A stretch of DNA of 64,000 nt, from positions 5,630,725 to 5,694,724 of the forward strand of contig KL662191.1 of NCBI GenBank assembly GCA_000733415.1. The letters run 5' to 3'. Of this stretch, positions 17,118 to 26,602 are shown in pieces. Every line of letters starts with the position of its first letter. Positions within the stretch are counted from its first letter, which is position 1. A program made the translations under genes and the position numbers. Under the pieces are notes generated by a model. The model was not told where the DNA came from and did not search any database. It worked only from the letters and a program-made list of their open reading frames with translations. Origin of the DNA: [Leptolyngbya] sp. JSC-1. Lineage in GTDB: Bacteria; Cyanobacteriota; Cyanobacteriia; Elainellales; Elainellaceae.

Positions 17118-19364
17118 CTATGCCTCGATAATCACCCGCAGGTTGCCTCGCTTGCGCGTGACCCGACAAGCCGTTGTGCTACCCGAACGCTCAAAGTCCA
17201 GATCTAACACGGTTTCGCCGATCCGCAGGTTATGCAGCGACAACTGGCTGACGGATGGCGGTAGGGTTGGATCTACGACTCGCAGGCAGTTGCTGGGTGC
17301 ATCTGGTTTCAGGTTGACCATGATTTGCAGAAACTGAAAGATGGCTCCCGTTGCCCAAGCCTGAGGCGAACAGGCCACCGGATAGCGGACGGGGCTGCTG
17401 TCGGGCATGCGCTCGAAGCCGCAGAACAGTTCGGGCGGACGCTGGTAGGGCTGCTGGAGGGTCATATCAATAATGCCCTGGGCGACTTCCAACGCCTGAT
17501 CCACCAGGTCCAACGAGCGGAGGCCAGCCGCAATCATGGCGTTATCGTGGGGCCAGACCGAACCAATGTGGTAGCCCATTGGGTTGTAGGCGGGCGATAG
17601 GCTGCTCAAGGTGCGAATCCCCCAGCCATTGAACATGTCGGGTGCCCGCAAGCGCTCAGCCACACTGCGGGCTTTCTCCGGATAGAGAATGCCCAGTTCC
17701 AAACAATGACCCGGATTGGAGCCAATCCCATCCACCGGTCTGCCGTCGCCATCCAGCGCTATGGCGCAGTAGCCCTGATCTTCCACCCAAAAGTCGCGGT
17801 TAAAGCGAACCTGCAAATCTTTGGCTTCTTCTTGCCAGCGATCCGCTAAATCGAGCCGTTTCTTGAGGCGGGCAATTTCGCTGAGGCGCATCTTAGCGGC
17901 ATAGACATAGCCCTGCACTTCGCTGAGGGCAATCGCTCCTTCAGCTAGCTCACCTTTGCGGTTGACAATACAGTCCTCCGAATCCTTCCAGCCCTGATTG
18001 CGCAGTCCTTTGCTGGATTTGCGGTAGTAGGTGAGATAACCGGTTTGGCGGCAGTTGCGGTCGATCCAGTCCATCGCAGCCAAGGCATTGTCCCAGAGGT
18101 GTTCCAGGGTTTCGCGGTCGTGGGTCCAGGCATAGTAGTCGGCGTAAAGCATAATCCACAGCGCCGTGGCATCTACCGTGCCGTAGTAGGGGGTATGGGG
18201 TACCTCGCCGCAGCGAGCCATTTCGCCTAGGCGCAGCTCATGCAGAATTTTACCGGGTTGTTCTTCGCGCCATTCGTCATCGACTTTACCCTGGTAGTGA
18301 GCCAAACTCACCAAGGTTTGCCGAGCAATCCGCGGATCAAGAATCAGGGTTTGGGCTGCAGAAATAATTGAGTCACGTCCAAACAGGGTAGAAAACCAGG
18401 GAATGCCAGCTGCCAGAACTTTATCTTTACTGTCTCTGCTAAAGGTCTGCCGCAGCAGATAAATATCTTGCTCGGCCCGTTCGATCACTTCATTGAAGGC
18501 GCGGTTGTCAGAGCGGATTTGCGTTACTGAAGCACACCAGTCCTGCTTCTCCATCGACTCAGCCGCAATGGCTTGCCGCAAGGTCATAGGGGCACTCACC
18601 ATTGAGGCAGGGCGACTGTTGATCATCGGCTGTAAGCGATAGCCCAACTGCTGAGTTTCGTGGGACTCTAGCTCCAGCTCCCAAATGGCTGTAAATCCAT
18701 CAAAACGGTCGGGCTGCCGATAGGAAAACTGAATCCGCGATTCGACCAGCGCTCCATCTAAGCCTTGATAGGCCAGCGATAGCTCTCCGGTTTGCAGCAC
18801 TAGTTCTTGCATCGAGCTGTTCATATCTTCACCGGGTTTGATCTGCCGCATCAAGCGGCCCTGGTGTTCGCGGGTAAAGCCGCGAATCTGAAACAAATCG
18901 GCAAAGTCTGCCGCAAACGATAGGCTAATTTCAAACTTGACTGGCTCGCGGCTGTAGTTGGTGATGGTCAGCTCCTCAAATAGGCCACCGTTGAGGACCA
19001 CTTCGCGCTGCACCCCAATCACCTCGGCCAACAGCCGATTTTCAATATAGGGATTGGCGCAAAGTACCGAAAGGGCGAATCCTTTTTGGGCTGTGCTGCT
19101 CAACAGAACCGGAGTGCGCTTTTCAATTTGCAAATCGAGCAAACTCAGGAAACGGGTGTCACGACAGAAAAGCCCCAAACTGCTGTTGCTGTCTTCCTCA
19201 AGACAGCCATTGATGTTCCCCAAGGTATCGGTGATCAAAAACAGATCATCATCCTTTAAAGTGAGGGTAGGTTGGAACCGTCCGGGAGTAGTACAGGCTT
19301 GTGGTAGGCTCAACTGCTCAGCCGGAACGAAGGTGCGTCCATCTAGTTCGACAATATCAGGCAT
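17118..19364 (-). CDS. Amylo-alpha-1,6-glucosidase / glycogen-debranching-type enzyme
   Basis: A 748-residue protein of the bacterial debranching-enzyme-like group: an N-terminal beta-sandwich GDE_N domain (about 30-230; ITDTLGNINGC, GLFCRDTRFLSLLDLQIE) and a C-terminal (alpha/alpha)6 barrel (about 290-700; IPWFSTLFGRDSIISAAQTL, GTVDATALWIMLYADYYAW, SVWPHDNAMIAAGL, ACSPQAWATGAIFQFLQ). Members act on alpha-1,6 linkages or related glucosides; the exact substrate in cyanobacteria, which also have GlgX, is unsettled. Acidic residues in GRDS and PHDN blocks are candidate catalytic positions by family. It sits 454 bases downstream of a GT4 glycosyltransferase on the same strand. Confidence 0.86.
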   Translation of the reverse strand: MPDIVELDGRTFVPAEQLSLPQACTTPGRFQPTLTLKDDDLFLITDTLGNINGCLEEDSNSSLGLFCRDTRFLSLLDLQIEKRTPVLLSSTAQKGFALSVLCANPYIENRLLAEVIGVQREVVLNGGLFEELTITNYSREPVKFEISLSFAADFADLFQIRGFTREHQGRLMRQIKPGEDMNSSMQELVLQTGELSLAYQGLDGALVESRIQFSYRQPDRFDGFTAIWELELESHETQQLGYRLQPMINSRPASMVSAPMTLRQAIAAESMEKQDWCASVTQIRSDNRAFNEVIERAEQDIYLLRQTFSRDSKDKVLAAGIPWFSTLFGRDSIISAAQTLILDPRIARQTLVSLAHYQGKVDDEWREEQPGKILHELRLGEMARCGEVPHTPYYGTVDATALWIMLYADYYAWTHDRETLEHLWDNALAAMDWIDRNCRQTGYLTYYRKSSKGLRNQGWKDSEDCIVNRKGELAEGAIALSEVQGYVYAAKMRLSEIARLKKRLDLADRWQEEAKDLQVRFNRDFWVEDQGYCAIALDGDGRPVDGIGSNPGHCLELGILYPEKARSVAERLRAPDMFNGWGIRTLSSLSPAYNPMGYHIGSVWPHDNAMIAAGLRSLDLVDQALEVAQGIIDMTLQQPYQRPPELFCGFERMPDSSPVRYPVACSPQAWATGAIFQFLQIMVNLKPDAPSNCLRVVDPTLPPSVSQLSLHNLRIGETVLDLDFERSGSTTACRVTRKRGNLRVIIEA

Positions 19365-19818
19365 AATTTAGAACCAGCACGTCAATAGGGCAACATAAAT
19401 CTAAAACAGGGCAGGGGGAACGCAAAACTCTGTATTTGCAAGATTTACGAACGGTTTAGGAGGTTTGCACAACAATTCCCCTACCCAAAAGCGTGGTAAG
19501 GCTAGATGATTGACAGAAATCGCTCTTTAAAATTTTACTTGCTCTATTTGGGCTGCTAAGTAATTCTCCAAATTAATCAAAATATTTTGAGCTACTTAAA
19601 TTGTTTGTTAATTTAATCTACGCTCAATCAAAAAATTAGGTCAGGTTGCAGATCAACAGACGAAATTCCCAGGCGAAATTTCTAGACACTTCAAAGCGTG
19701 CAGAAGCTGTGCCACTGCAAACCAATCTCGCCTATGCAGATACTCATCCAACTGTATTCAAGCCAGAGGGGCGGGCAACAGTTCGCCCCTCCAGATCACG
19801 GTTAGATTACGGCTTGGT
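19365..19818. other. Intergenic region between GT4 and debranching genes
   Basis: AT-rich, no gene seen. Near the GT4 stop there is an 8-bp inverted repeat GAGGGGCG (19766-19773) and CGCCCCTC (19784-19791) with a 10-base loop. No T tract follows it on the minus strand, so it is a weak terminator candidate and resembles the GGGCGAAC...GTTCGCCC palindromes dispersed in cyanobacteria. The AT-rich part (19540-19640) likely holds the promoter of the debranching gene. Confidence 0.5.
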
Positions 19819-20907
19819 TTAGATTACGGGTTCAGAGGTTGGCTTCGAGCGTTGCAGTTTGCCGTTCTGGGCAAACCGTTTTTCCATCAATTGGTAATAA
19901 ACCGCCTCGTAGCCTTCTGCCATGCGGATGTGGCTAAAGTTTTGTTCCACATGCTCACGGCAGGCTTTCCGGTCGATGTCTCCAATTCGGTCTAGAGCGG
20001 CTATACATTCATCCATCGAGTGGCACAAAAAGCCGGTTTTGCCATGGGCAATTAGCTCAGGGGCAGAGCCGCGAGCCATAGCAATCACGGGCGTACCGCA
20101 AACCATTGACTCAGGCATGACCAGCCCAAACGGTTCCTCCCAGGTCAGCAAGCACAGGGTTGCTACAGCCCGCCCCATAATCTCGCTCTTTTGGGCATGG
20201 TTGGCTTCACCGACATAGACGATTTGCTCGCCGTCAATCAACGGCTTGACTTTGCTTTCATAGAAGGCTTGATCGGCTCGATCTACCTTACCTGCCATGA
20301 TTAAGCGCCAGCCGGTGCGTTTTGCCAGCTCAATCGCCAAATGGGGACCCTTTTCCGGCGAAATTCGCCCAAAGAAAGCCAGATAAGGAGGCTCATCTGG
20401 CTGCGGATGAAATTCATAAGTGGCTGGATCAATTCCGTTATAGACCGTAGCAACATAATTCAGTCCCAGATCGTTTCGTCGCTGCGAATCAGAGATACTC
20501 ACAAAGTTTTGGTGTCGGTTCTGGGCAAACAGCTCTGCTGCTGTCGGGGTAAGGATGCCGTGGATGGTATGCACCACCGGGGTTTTGAGAAGATTGCCGT
20601 AGGGCAAAGCGGAAGCATCAACATGGAAGTGAATCACATCAAACTGATCAGCCTGCTGCACTACGCGCGTTAGCTGCATCAAATCATAGAGCTGATATTC
20701 AACCGGGGTGACGCCTGCAAGACGCATCGGTTGGGGTGCGCCGGGTTCTAGTTTTGCTAGCGTTTTTGAATCGGCTGTAGCAAATAGGGTAACGTCATGA
20801 CCACGACGAGTTAATTCATTTGCTAAATGAGCGACCACGAGTTCAGTTCCTCCGTAGGCCGGAGGAGGTACTCGCTCCCATAAGGGGGCAACTTGAGCAA
20901 TTCGCAT
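19819..20907 (-). CDS. Glycosyltransferase family 4 protein
   Basis: A GT-B retaining glycosyltransferase of 362 residues. The N-terminal acceptor domain begins MRIAQVAPLWERVPPPAYGG with the glycine-rich loop; the C-terminal donor domain has AFFGRISPEKGPHLAIELAKRTG and the EPFGLVMPESMVCGTPVIA motif with the ExxxxxxxE residues typical of GT4. It is a soluble or peripherally bound protein without membrane segments. AGGAG eight bases before the ATG supports the start. Similar GT4 genes often lie beside debranching-type genes like the one downstream, which hints at a role in glucan or glycoconjugate metabolism; the substrate is unknown. Confidence 0.87.
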   Translation of the reverse strand: MRIAQVAPLWERVPPPAYGGTELVVAHLANELTRRGHDVTLFATADSKTLAKLEPGAPQPMRLAGVTPVEYQLYDLMQLTRVVQQADQFDVIHFHVDASALPYGNLLKTPVVHTIHGILTPTAAELFAQNRHQNFVSISDSQRRNDLGLNYVATVYNGIDPATYEFHPQPDEPPYLAFFGRISPEKGPHLAIELAKRTGWRLIMAGKVDRADQAFYESKVKPLIDGEQIVYVGEANHAQKSEIMGRAVATLCLLTWEEPFGLVMPESMVCGTPVIAMARGSAPELIAHGKTGFLCHSMDECIAALDRIGDIDRKACREHVEQNFSHIRMAEGYEAVYYQLMEKRFAQNGKLQRSKPTSEPVI

Positions 20908-21280
20908 AACAAATCTCCTAAATTGCTAATTGTTAAGCGTGCGTTCAATTAACTAATGGATTCTGCCAGCTAGAAGGCTTGGCAATCGAACGAATCCACA
21001 CAGCTCAGCTCGCATGTCAAGTATTGACATGAAGTTTAACTAATTTTCACAATATGTCAATTCCGCTTGCATCCTTCCCAGGTACTGATTCCCTCACCTC
21101 TTGCAGTAGATGCTGAGCTGGGCTGAACTAACTGGAGCTGACACGCTTCATTTCTTCTTTATGCTCCTTGTTGATTCTCCATTGCCGATAGCTAGGCGGT
21201 TTACTGGTCGGATCACCACAACGTCTGGTGAAATTCTTTCGATTGCGAGAAAATAGCAATATGGTGCCCAGGAGAATGCG
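20908..21280. other. Divergent intergenic region with palindrome
   Basis: No gene seen. It separates the divergently transcribed GT4 gene and the protease gene. It contains a perfect palindrome CATGTCAA-GTA-TTGACATG at 21013-21031, about 105 bases upstream of the GT4 start, and a further TGTCAA at 21055-21060. This is listed separately as a possible operator. Confidence 0.5.
21013..21031. promoter_or_regulatory. Perfect palindrome, possible operator
   Basis: CATGTCAA and TTGACATG are exact inverses separated by GTA. Such an 8-3-8 dyad in a divergent intergenic region fits a dimeric regulator site. The right half also contains TTGACA, the -35 consensus. No regulator can be named. Confidence 0.4.
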
Positions 21281-22579
21281 ATGAACGTGAAGTCTGGACG
21301 ATTCAAGCTAAGCAGTGTGACGCCTTCTCTGAGCCTGCTGGTAGTCTCGGTATTGTTGCTACTGATGGCACCCCGCTTTAGCAGTTGGGTGATGCAACGG
21401 CTAGGGAAATCGGCTCAGCCTGCCGATCCCAAGTTTGAATTGGTGTATGAAACCATTCGCAAACTGGGAACCACAGCTCCAGGCTATGGGGGTTTGGGTG
21501 GGTTTAATAGCTATGGCATCACGCAACTGGAGTATGACCGCTGGCGACAACTCAACGGCAAACCGATTCGGGATCTGGTTGAGATCAAAGATGAGGAAGT
21601 CAAGGCCATCTACCAAATGCGCTGGCAGGACGGAGATTGTAGTCGCTACCTATCGCCTTTGGATATTACCTGTTTGGATAGTGCGGTTAGTTTCGGTGTA
21701 CCTCAGACCAAGCAACTATTGGCGAATTTACCGACTGATCCTACAGAGGCAGCCCTAGAGGTAGTGAGCCGGCGAGAGCTATTGCGGCGTAGTCAGCTCC
21801 AGCCTCCGCTGACGCCAGGGAAACAGTTGGCGCTTCGGGACGGCTTGAGGCGGGACCGGATACTAGCTGATTTGGTAGCTGATCTACCAACGAAAGTTGT
21901 TCCATCGCCAGTGCCTGAGGCAGTTGCACCGCTTCCCACAGCCGCCCTTTCGGCAAATCAGATTTACAGCAAAATCAAACCCATGACGGTCGAAGTATGG
22001 AATAACAGCCACCAAGGGGTTGCTTCAACCGCAGCCGGGATCATCCTATCGCCAGATGGATTGATTCTGACTAACCATCACGTGGTGGAGCGAGATCCAT
22101 CTCCAAGCGTTAAGTTAGCCGATGGCCGTAAATTTCGAGGCACTGTGACTTCATTTGATCCGGATCTGGATCTGGCCCTGATTCAACTCAAGCGAGTCAA
22201 CGGGTTACCCGTAACACCGTTTGCAGCCAGTACAGCTCACCTAAAAGTGGGTGATCGGGTTTATGCAATTGGTTCGCCACGGGGAGAGAGTTGGAAAATG
22301 AGTACTTCCCACGTAATTGAATTAAACAGCACCTGTGCTAATGGCACATCTCCACTGCGCTGCATTCGCACACCAGACGGCTTTCTACAACCGGGCAATA
22401 GTGGCGGTCCGCTGATCGATGGATCGGGTCAAGTAATTGGTGTGAATCGAGCGGTGCAGCAATCAACCGGCGAAGGCGTTAGTATTCCAATTGAAACCAT
22501 TCAAGATTTTCTAGCCCAGCGCATGGGACAGCCCCATTTGATTGACCCACTGCCAAGGCGGTCACGACGCTGGTTTTAA
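21281..22579 (+). CDS. Membrane-anchored trypsin-like protease with lysozyme-like (GH108-like) region
   Basis: A 432-residue protein with three parts. Residues 13-31 form a membrane anchor. Residues about 48-165 resemble glycoside hydrolase 108 / peptidoglycan-binding 3 proteins: FNSYGITQLEYDRWRQLNGK, KDEEVKAIYQMRW, CLDSAVSFGV and the LL block. The usual catalytic Glu in an EGG motif is not visible; GYGGLGG stands there. Residues about 225-415 are an S1C serine protease with an intact triad: His267 (ILTNHHVV), Asp297 (LDLALIQL) and Ser374 (GNSGGPL). There is no PDZ domain. I infer an envelope protease tethered or targeted to peptidoglycan. The protease call is firm; the GH108-like call is moderate. 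Confidence 0.8.
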   Translation: MNVKSGRFKLSSVTPSLSLLVVSVLLLLMAPRFSSWVMQRLGKSAQPADPKFELVYETIRKLGTTAPGYGGLGGFNSYGITQLEYDRWRQLNGKPIRDLVEIKDEEVKAIYQMRWQDGDCSRYLSPLDITCLDSAVSFGVPQTKQLLANLPTDPTEAALEVVSRRELLRRSQLQPPLTPGKQLALRDGLRRDRILADLVADLPTKVVPSPVPEAVAPLPTAALSANQIYSKIKPMTVEVWNNSHQGVASTAAGIILSPDGLILTNHHVVERDPSPSVKLADGRKFRGTVTSFDPDLDLALIQLKRVNGLPVTPFAASTAHLKVGDRVYAIGSPRGESWKMSTSHVIELNSTCANGTSPLRCIRTPDGFLQPGNSGGPLIDGSGQVIGVNRAVQQSTGEGVSIPIETIQDFLAQRMGQPHLIDPLPRRSRRWF

Positions 22580-22699
22580 GAAACAACATTTTATCCTTTT
22601 GTTGTCATCTTACGTTTCTGATGTCATACCAGGAATATTTCTAATTTTGCTATAGCAATCATTCTCTTAGACTAAGTCGGATGATTGGTCAATGCAGGT

Positions 22700-22733
22700 T
22701 CTACCAAAATAAAGGCCCCCAGAGATTGGAGGC
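22700..22733 (-). terminator. Intrinsic terminator of ilvB
   Basis: On the minus strand GCCTCCA-ATCTC-TGGGGGC (22733 to 22715) forms a 7-bp stem with one G-U pair, followed by CTTTATTTT. It lies about 48 bases after the ilvB stop codon. Confidence 0.75.
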
Positions 22734-22780
22734 ACTTTATCAACGTTATCTAGCTGCTCAATTTGTCCAGTCAGCGACTG

Positions 22781-24667
22781 CTAGAGCTTGGTTCCGCACT
22801 CTGGGCAAAACTTGTTGCCAGGTTCATTCTCAGTACCGCAGTTGCTGCATAGAATCGGACCGGCACTTTCCTCCCGCTCAGGTGGTTTGGGCAAACCTAC
22901 CATTTGGGCATTGCTCTTACCAGGAGCGACCATCGGGTAACAGTTTTCATCGCGCTTCACCCGTACATCGAGGAGAACCGGACCGTCGTGAGCCAGCATC
23001 TCTGCGATCGCATCCTGCAACTGATTGCGGTGCTCAATGATCATTCCCTTCAAGCCAAACGCCTGGGCCAGTAGCTCAAAGTTGGGCATTCCGGGCTGCA
23101 TATCTGAAGAGGAGTAACGCTCTCCGTAGAAAGCCTGCTGCCACTGCCGCACCATACCCTGCCAGCCGTTGTTAATGATCACAGTTTTAACATTAATCCC
23201 GTACTGGGCCAGGGTTCCCAACTCCTGGCAGTTCATTTGGAAACTAGCATCACCGCTGATACAAATTACCTCCTGATCGGGAAGGGCTACCTTCGCACCC
23301 ATCGCGGCAGGCATCCCGTAGCCCATCGTACCCAGACCCGCACTAGAGATCCAACGCCGCGGCCCCATCTTGAGGAACTGGGCGGCCCACATTTGGTGCT
23401 GGCCCACATCAGTGGTATAGAAGGCATGGGGAGCTTGACGACCAATCTCCACAATCACTTCTTGGGGCGAAATTTCGTCAGCATAAGTCGGCACGGTCAG
23501 CGGATAATCATTTCGCCAGCGCTCGATCCGGTGCAGCCATTCCTGAGTCTGTTTCAGATTGGCGGGTTTGCCGTCTTCAGTATCGCGCTGCAGTAAGTCC
23601 AACAGCACCTGCCGCACATCGCCCACAATTGGCACTTCTGGTACCCGGTTTTTACCAACCTCAGCGGGATCGATGTCAATGTGGATCACCTTGGCCCGTG
23701 AAGCAAATTCGTCCAGCTTGCCTGTCACCCGATCGTCAAACCGAGCGCCAACCGCAATCAGCAGATCGCACTCCGTCACGGCAAAATTAGCATAGGCAGT
23801 GCCATGCATTCCCAGCATGCCAACCGAGAGAGGATGGTGTTCATCAAACACTCCTAATCCCATCAGCGTAGTCGTCACAGGAATGTTATACCGTTTGGCT
23901 AGCTCGTGAATTTCGGCATGAGCACCCGATGCAATTGCGCCGCCGCCGACGTAGAGCAAGGGACGCTGCGCTTCTCGAATCAACTTCAGAGCTTGGATGA
24001 TTTGGCGAGGGTTGCCCTTCACGGTGGGGCGATATCCAGGCAACTTAACACTGCCGGGTTCTACCGGAACATACTCAAACTCTTCCAGCCCCACATCCTT
24101 AGGAATATCGATCAGCACTGGGCCAGGGCGTCCCGTGGCGGCAATGTGAAATGCTTCTGCCACAATTCGCGCCATATCGCGGGGATCACGCACAACATAG
24201 GAATGCTTCACAATCGGCAGGGTGATCCCGTAGATGTCGGTTTCCTGAAAGGCATCGCTGCCAATCGCGGCGCGACCCACCTGCCCCGTGATCACCACGA
24301 GCGGAATCGAGTCCATCTGGGCAGTAGCGATCCCAGTTACCAAATTGGTGGCACCCGGACCGGATGTACCGAAGCAAACCCCGACCTTACCCGTGGCGCG
24401 AGCATAACCATCAGCAGCATGGGCAGCGCCTTGTTCATGCCGGACTAGAATATGCTGTAAGTGTCCAGCAGCTTCACTGCGGTAAAGTTCGTCATAGATC
24501 GGCAAGATAGCGCCGCCTGGGTAGCCAAAAATGTGCTTGACTCCATGGCGTCTAAGGCTATCCATCAGAGCAAAGGCACCAGTGGCCCGCACAGGAACAG
24601 TAGCTTGGTGAGAAATCGCTTGAGTAATTGCGGAAATCTGGGGAGGCGCGGGGAGGACTTTACGCAT
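22781..24667 (-). CDS. ilvB: Acetolactate synthase large subunit with C-terminal zinc ribbon
   Basis: Catalyses condensation of pyruvate (or pyruvate and 2-oxobutyrate) in branched-chain amino acid synthesis, using TPP, FAD and Mg. The 628 residues contain the TPP-enzyme N-terminal domain ([33 protein letters not shown] with the catalytic Glu), the central domain, and the TPP-binding domain ([31 protein letters not shown]). After the normal end at about residue 590 there is a linker and a zinc-ribbon: Cys607, Cys610, Cys621 and Cys624 in two CxxCG knuckles. This tail is not part of the classical enzyme. The regulatory small subunit gene is not in the window. A terminator follows. Confidence 0.94.
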   Translation of the reverse strand: MRKVLPAPPQISAITQAISHQATVPVRATGAFALMDSLRRHGVKHIFGYPGGAILPIYDELYRSEAAGHLQHILVRHEQGAAHAADGYARATGKVGVCFGTSGPGATNLVTGIATAQMDSIPLVVITGQVGRAAIGSDAFQETDIYGITLPIVKHSYVVRDPRDMARIVAEAFHIAATGRPGPVLIDIPKDVGLEEFEYVPVEPGSVKLPGYRPTVKGNPRQIIQALKLIREAQRPLLYVGGGAIASGAHAEIHELAKRYNIPVTTTLMGLGVFDEHHPLSVGMLGMHGTAYANFAVTECDLLIAVGARFDDRVTGKLDEFASRAKVIHIDIDPAEVGKNRVPEVPIVGDVRQVLLDLLQRDTEDGKPANLKQTQEWLHRIERWRNDYPLTVPTYADEISPQEVIVEIGRQAPHAFYTTDVGQHQMWAAQFLKMGPRRWISSAGLGTMGYGMPAAMGAKVALPDQEVICISGDASFQMNCQELGTLAQYGINVKTVIINNGWQGMVRQWQQAFYGERYSSSDMQPGMPNFELLAQAFGLKGMIIEHRNQLQDAIAEMLAHDGPVLLDVRVKRDENCYPMVAPGKSNAQMVGLPKPPEREESAGPILCSNCGTENEPGNKFCPECGTKL

Positions 24668-25050
24668 ATTTAATTCTGTATCTGCTGATGCACAAAGCTA
24701 GGAATAATGTCTTAGTCTAGTGCTGAAATGGTAAACCTGTCGAGGCTTTGATCGAAATCGCCACCCTATGACAAAGCGAGCTGAATCGACCACAGCAACG
24801 ATTCTATCAGTCTGCCCGCTAGAAAATGGTAGCTCTTAAAAAAGCACTATAAAGTCAGCGTTTTTTGACGAAATCTTGTACTCAAATCGCGGCTTGGGCG
24901 GTTCGGTGTTTAAATTGCCAACTCTGCCACTCTTCTTAGGCTCCCTTTAGATTCCTCCAGATTGTCCTCAGCGAAACCGAAATTTTTCTGATTTCATGTG
25001 CATCTCGCCCATCTGAGCTTGTAGCATGAATATAAATTGTGCCGACATCG
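24668..25050. other. Divergent intergenic region ilvB / J-domain fusion gene
   Basis: No gene or named element seen. It must contain the divergent promoters of ilvB and the J-domain/pentapeptide gene. AAAAAGCAC and GCGTTTTTTG around 24838-24867 form a weak imperfect dyad only. Confidence 0.4.
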
Positions 25051-26079
25051 ATGAGTGATCTCGATAGCTACTATAAAGTTCTTGGCCTGGAACCTGGCGC
25101 ATCTCTCGAAGAGGTGAACCAGGCCTATCGCGATTTAGCGTTTGTTTGGCACCCGGATCGCCTGCCAAAGGACAATCCGCGCCTGCAAGAAATCGCCCAT
25201 CAAAAGTTGAAGGAACTGAACCAAGCCCGCGATCGGTTGCGTTCTCATCGGGCCAATCAGTCGTCCAAATCTACTCAAGGCAAGTCGCCTGCGGACCAGC
25301 CCCGTCCACCCCGTCCTGAACCACGAACGGCTCCACCTCGTTACCATACTTACCAGACACCGCCACGCCACTACAGCTACTACCAGCCTGCTGCTGGCCA
25401 ATCTGCCGGTAAGAGCAACACCGCCAATGGTAACCCAAACCACTCAAACGCTAAGGGCAACCGCTCAGACAGCAGCAATAGTCGCTCGGACAGTAGCAAT
25501 AGCAGTACTAGTAGCAGTACTAGTAGCAGTACTAGTAGCAGTACTGGTAACAGCAGTGGTACCAGTAGCCACAGCACGAACAGCCACAGCACGAACAGCC
25601 ACAGCACGAACAGCCACAGCACGAACAGCCACAGCCATCATGGCTCACCTAAATGGCGCGACTGGTATCAACCGTCCTCATCGTCGCCGCCCCCGCCCCC
25701 GCCTCGTCCCCAACCACCCGACTTAAGTGGTACCGATTGGAGTGGGGCTGATCTGCGCGAGAAGGATCTGTCTGGCCGCAATCTTAGCCGGGCCAATCTA
25801 CGCAATGCCAATCTTAGCGATGCCTTCCTGCACCGAATTAACTTCTCTGAGGCCGATCTCAGCGGAGCCAACCTGTTCCGAGCCAACTTGCTGGAAGCGA
25901 ACTTGAGTAACGCGAACCTTCAAGATGCAAACTTGATTGGGGCCGATTTGAGTGGCGCAGACCTACGGGGGGCCAACTTGACTGGAGCACGAATTGGCGT
26001 TTCGGATCGCCTGATGGTGAAGCTGACCGGAGCCAAATTGACTGGAATGGTGATGCCAGATGGCTCAATTCATGCCTAG
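25051..26079 (+). CDS. J-domain protein fused to pentapeptide repeats
   Basis: Residues 1-65 are a DnaJ domain (YYKVLGLEPGASLEEVNQAYRDLAF, then HPD), which would recruit and stimulate an Hsp70. Then comes a Pro/Arg/Tyr-rich stretch and a 75-residue Ser/Asn/Thr/His linker encoded by perfect DNA tandem repeats (12-base units at 25501-25548, 15-base units at 25567-25626), a poly-proline run, and a C-terminal pentapeptide domain (about 225-335, starting LSGTDWSGADLREKDLSG). There is no Gly/Phe or zinc-finger region. I chose ATG 25051 over the upstream GTG because the J-domain starts there. Inference: an Hsp70 co-chaperone with a beta-helix scaffold as its client or localisation module. Confidence 0.85.
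   Translation: MSDLDSYYKVLGLEPGASLEEVNQAYRDLAFVWHPDRLPKDNPRLQEIAHQKLKELNQARDRLRSHRANQSSKSTQGKSPADQPRPPRPEPRTAPPRYHTYQTPPRHYSYYQPAAGQSAGKSNTANGNPNHSNAKGNRSDSSNSRSDSSNSSTSSSTSSSTSSSTGNSSGTSSHSTNSHSTNSHSTNSHSTNSHSHHGSPKWRDWYQPSSSSPPPPPPRPQPPDLSGTDWSGADLREKDLSGRNLSRANLRNANLSDAFLHRINFSEADLSGANLFRANLLEANLSNANLQDANLIGADLSGADLRGANLTGARIGVSDRLMVKLTGAKLTGMVMPDGSIHA
25501..25548. repeat. 12-bp tandem repeat, 4 copies, coding
   Basis: AGCAGTACTAGT is repeated four times (last copy AGCAGTACTGGT), in frame inside the J-domain/pentapeptide linker and encoding Ser-Ser-Thr-Ser units. In-frame unit length means copy number can change without breaking the gene. Confidence 0.95.
25567..25626. repeat. 15-bp tandem repeat, 4 copies, coding
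   Basis: AGCCACAGCACGAAC occurs four times exactly and then partially, encoding Ser-His-Ser-Thr-Asn units in the same linker as the neighbouring 12-bp array. The lack of any base differences suggests recent expansion. Confidence 0.95.
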
Positions 26080-26602
26080 TCCTGCTTAGGACCGTTGATC
26101 TGCTTACGTACTGAAATCAAGCCTAAAATCAATCAGATCTCTGCGGAAATTACCGGAAAATCAAGAATTGATGTAAAAATTTTAACAATAGATACTTGCT
26201 TGTTACCCCCGTGATTCGCTAAGCTCAAGGGTAGTTTAGCCCTAAGAAAATCGCTCGACAGAGTGTCAATCCAGCATTTGAGCGAACACCCGAAGGGGAA
26301 CAGCTTGATTCTCTTCTAGCCCCATCTGCAAGCTGTTTCCGTATCACAAAGCTCTTTGTAGTATCAGTAACAGTTTTTCACCTTTGATTTTTGTGATAGG
26401 GTAATGTATATTTTCACAATTACCTCATAAAACCTCATCGATTCTTTAGGTGTTTCCCCGCACGCCCCAGTTGGTTGAAGTGCCTTCAATGCTGCCAATC
26501 TCGGTTGCAATTCAGTATTGCTCCATCGAGTTTTCAGCAGTAATTCAGCAGGCAAAAGGTTTGAATCAGGGTATTTGAATCAGGGTAAAAGTCAGCAGGC
26601 AA
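26080..26602. other. Intergenic region upstream of first BON gene
   Basis: AT-rich, no convincing gene. A direct repeat TTTGAATCAGGGTA lies at about 26561-26587 (two adjacent copies), flanked by two copies of CAGCAGGCAAA, so a short segment before the BON start has been duplicated. No terminator with a clear T tract was found for the preceding gene. Confidence 0.45.

Noticed and set aside
23906..24448. 180-codon plus-strand ORF inside ilvB
   Set aside because: Antisense shadow of the conserved ilvB coding sequence.
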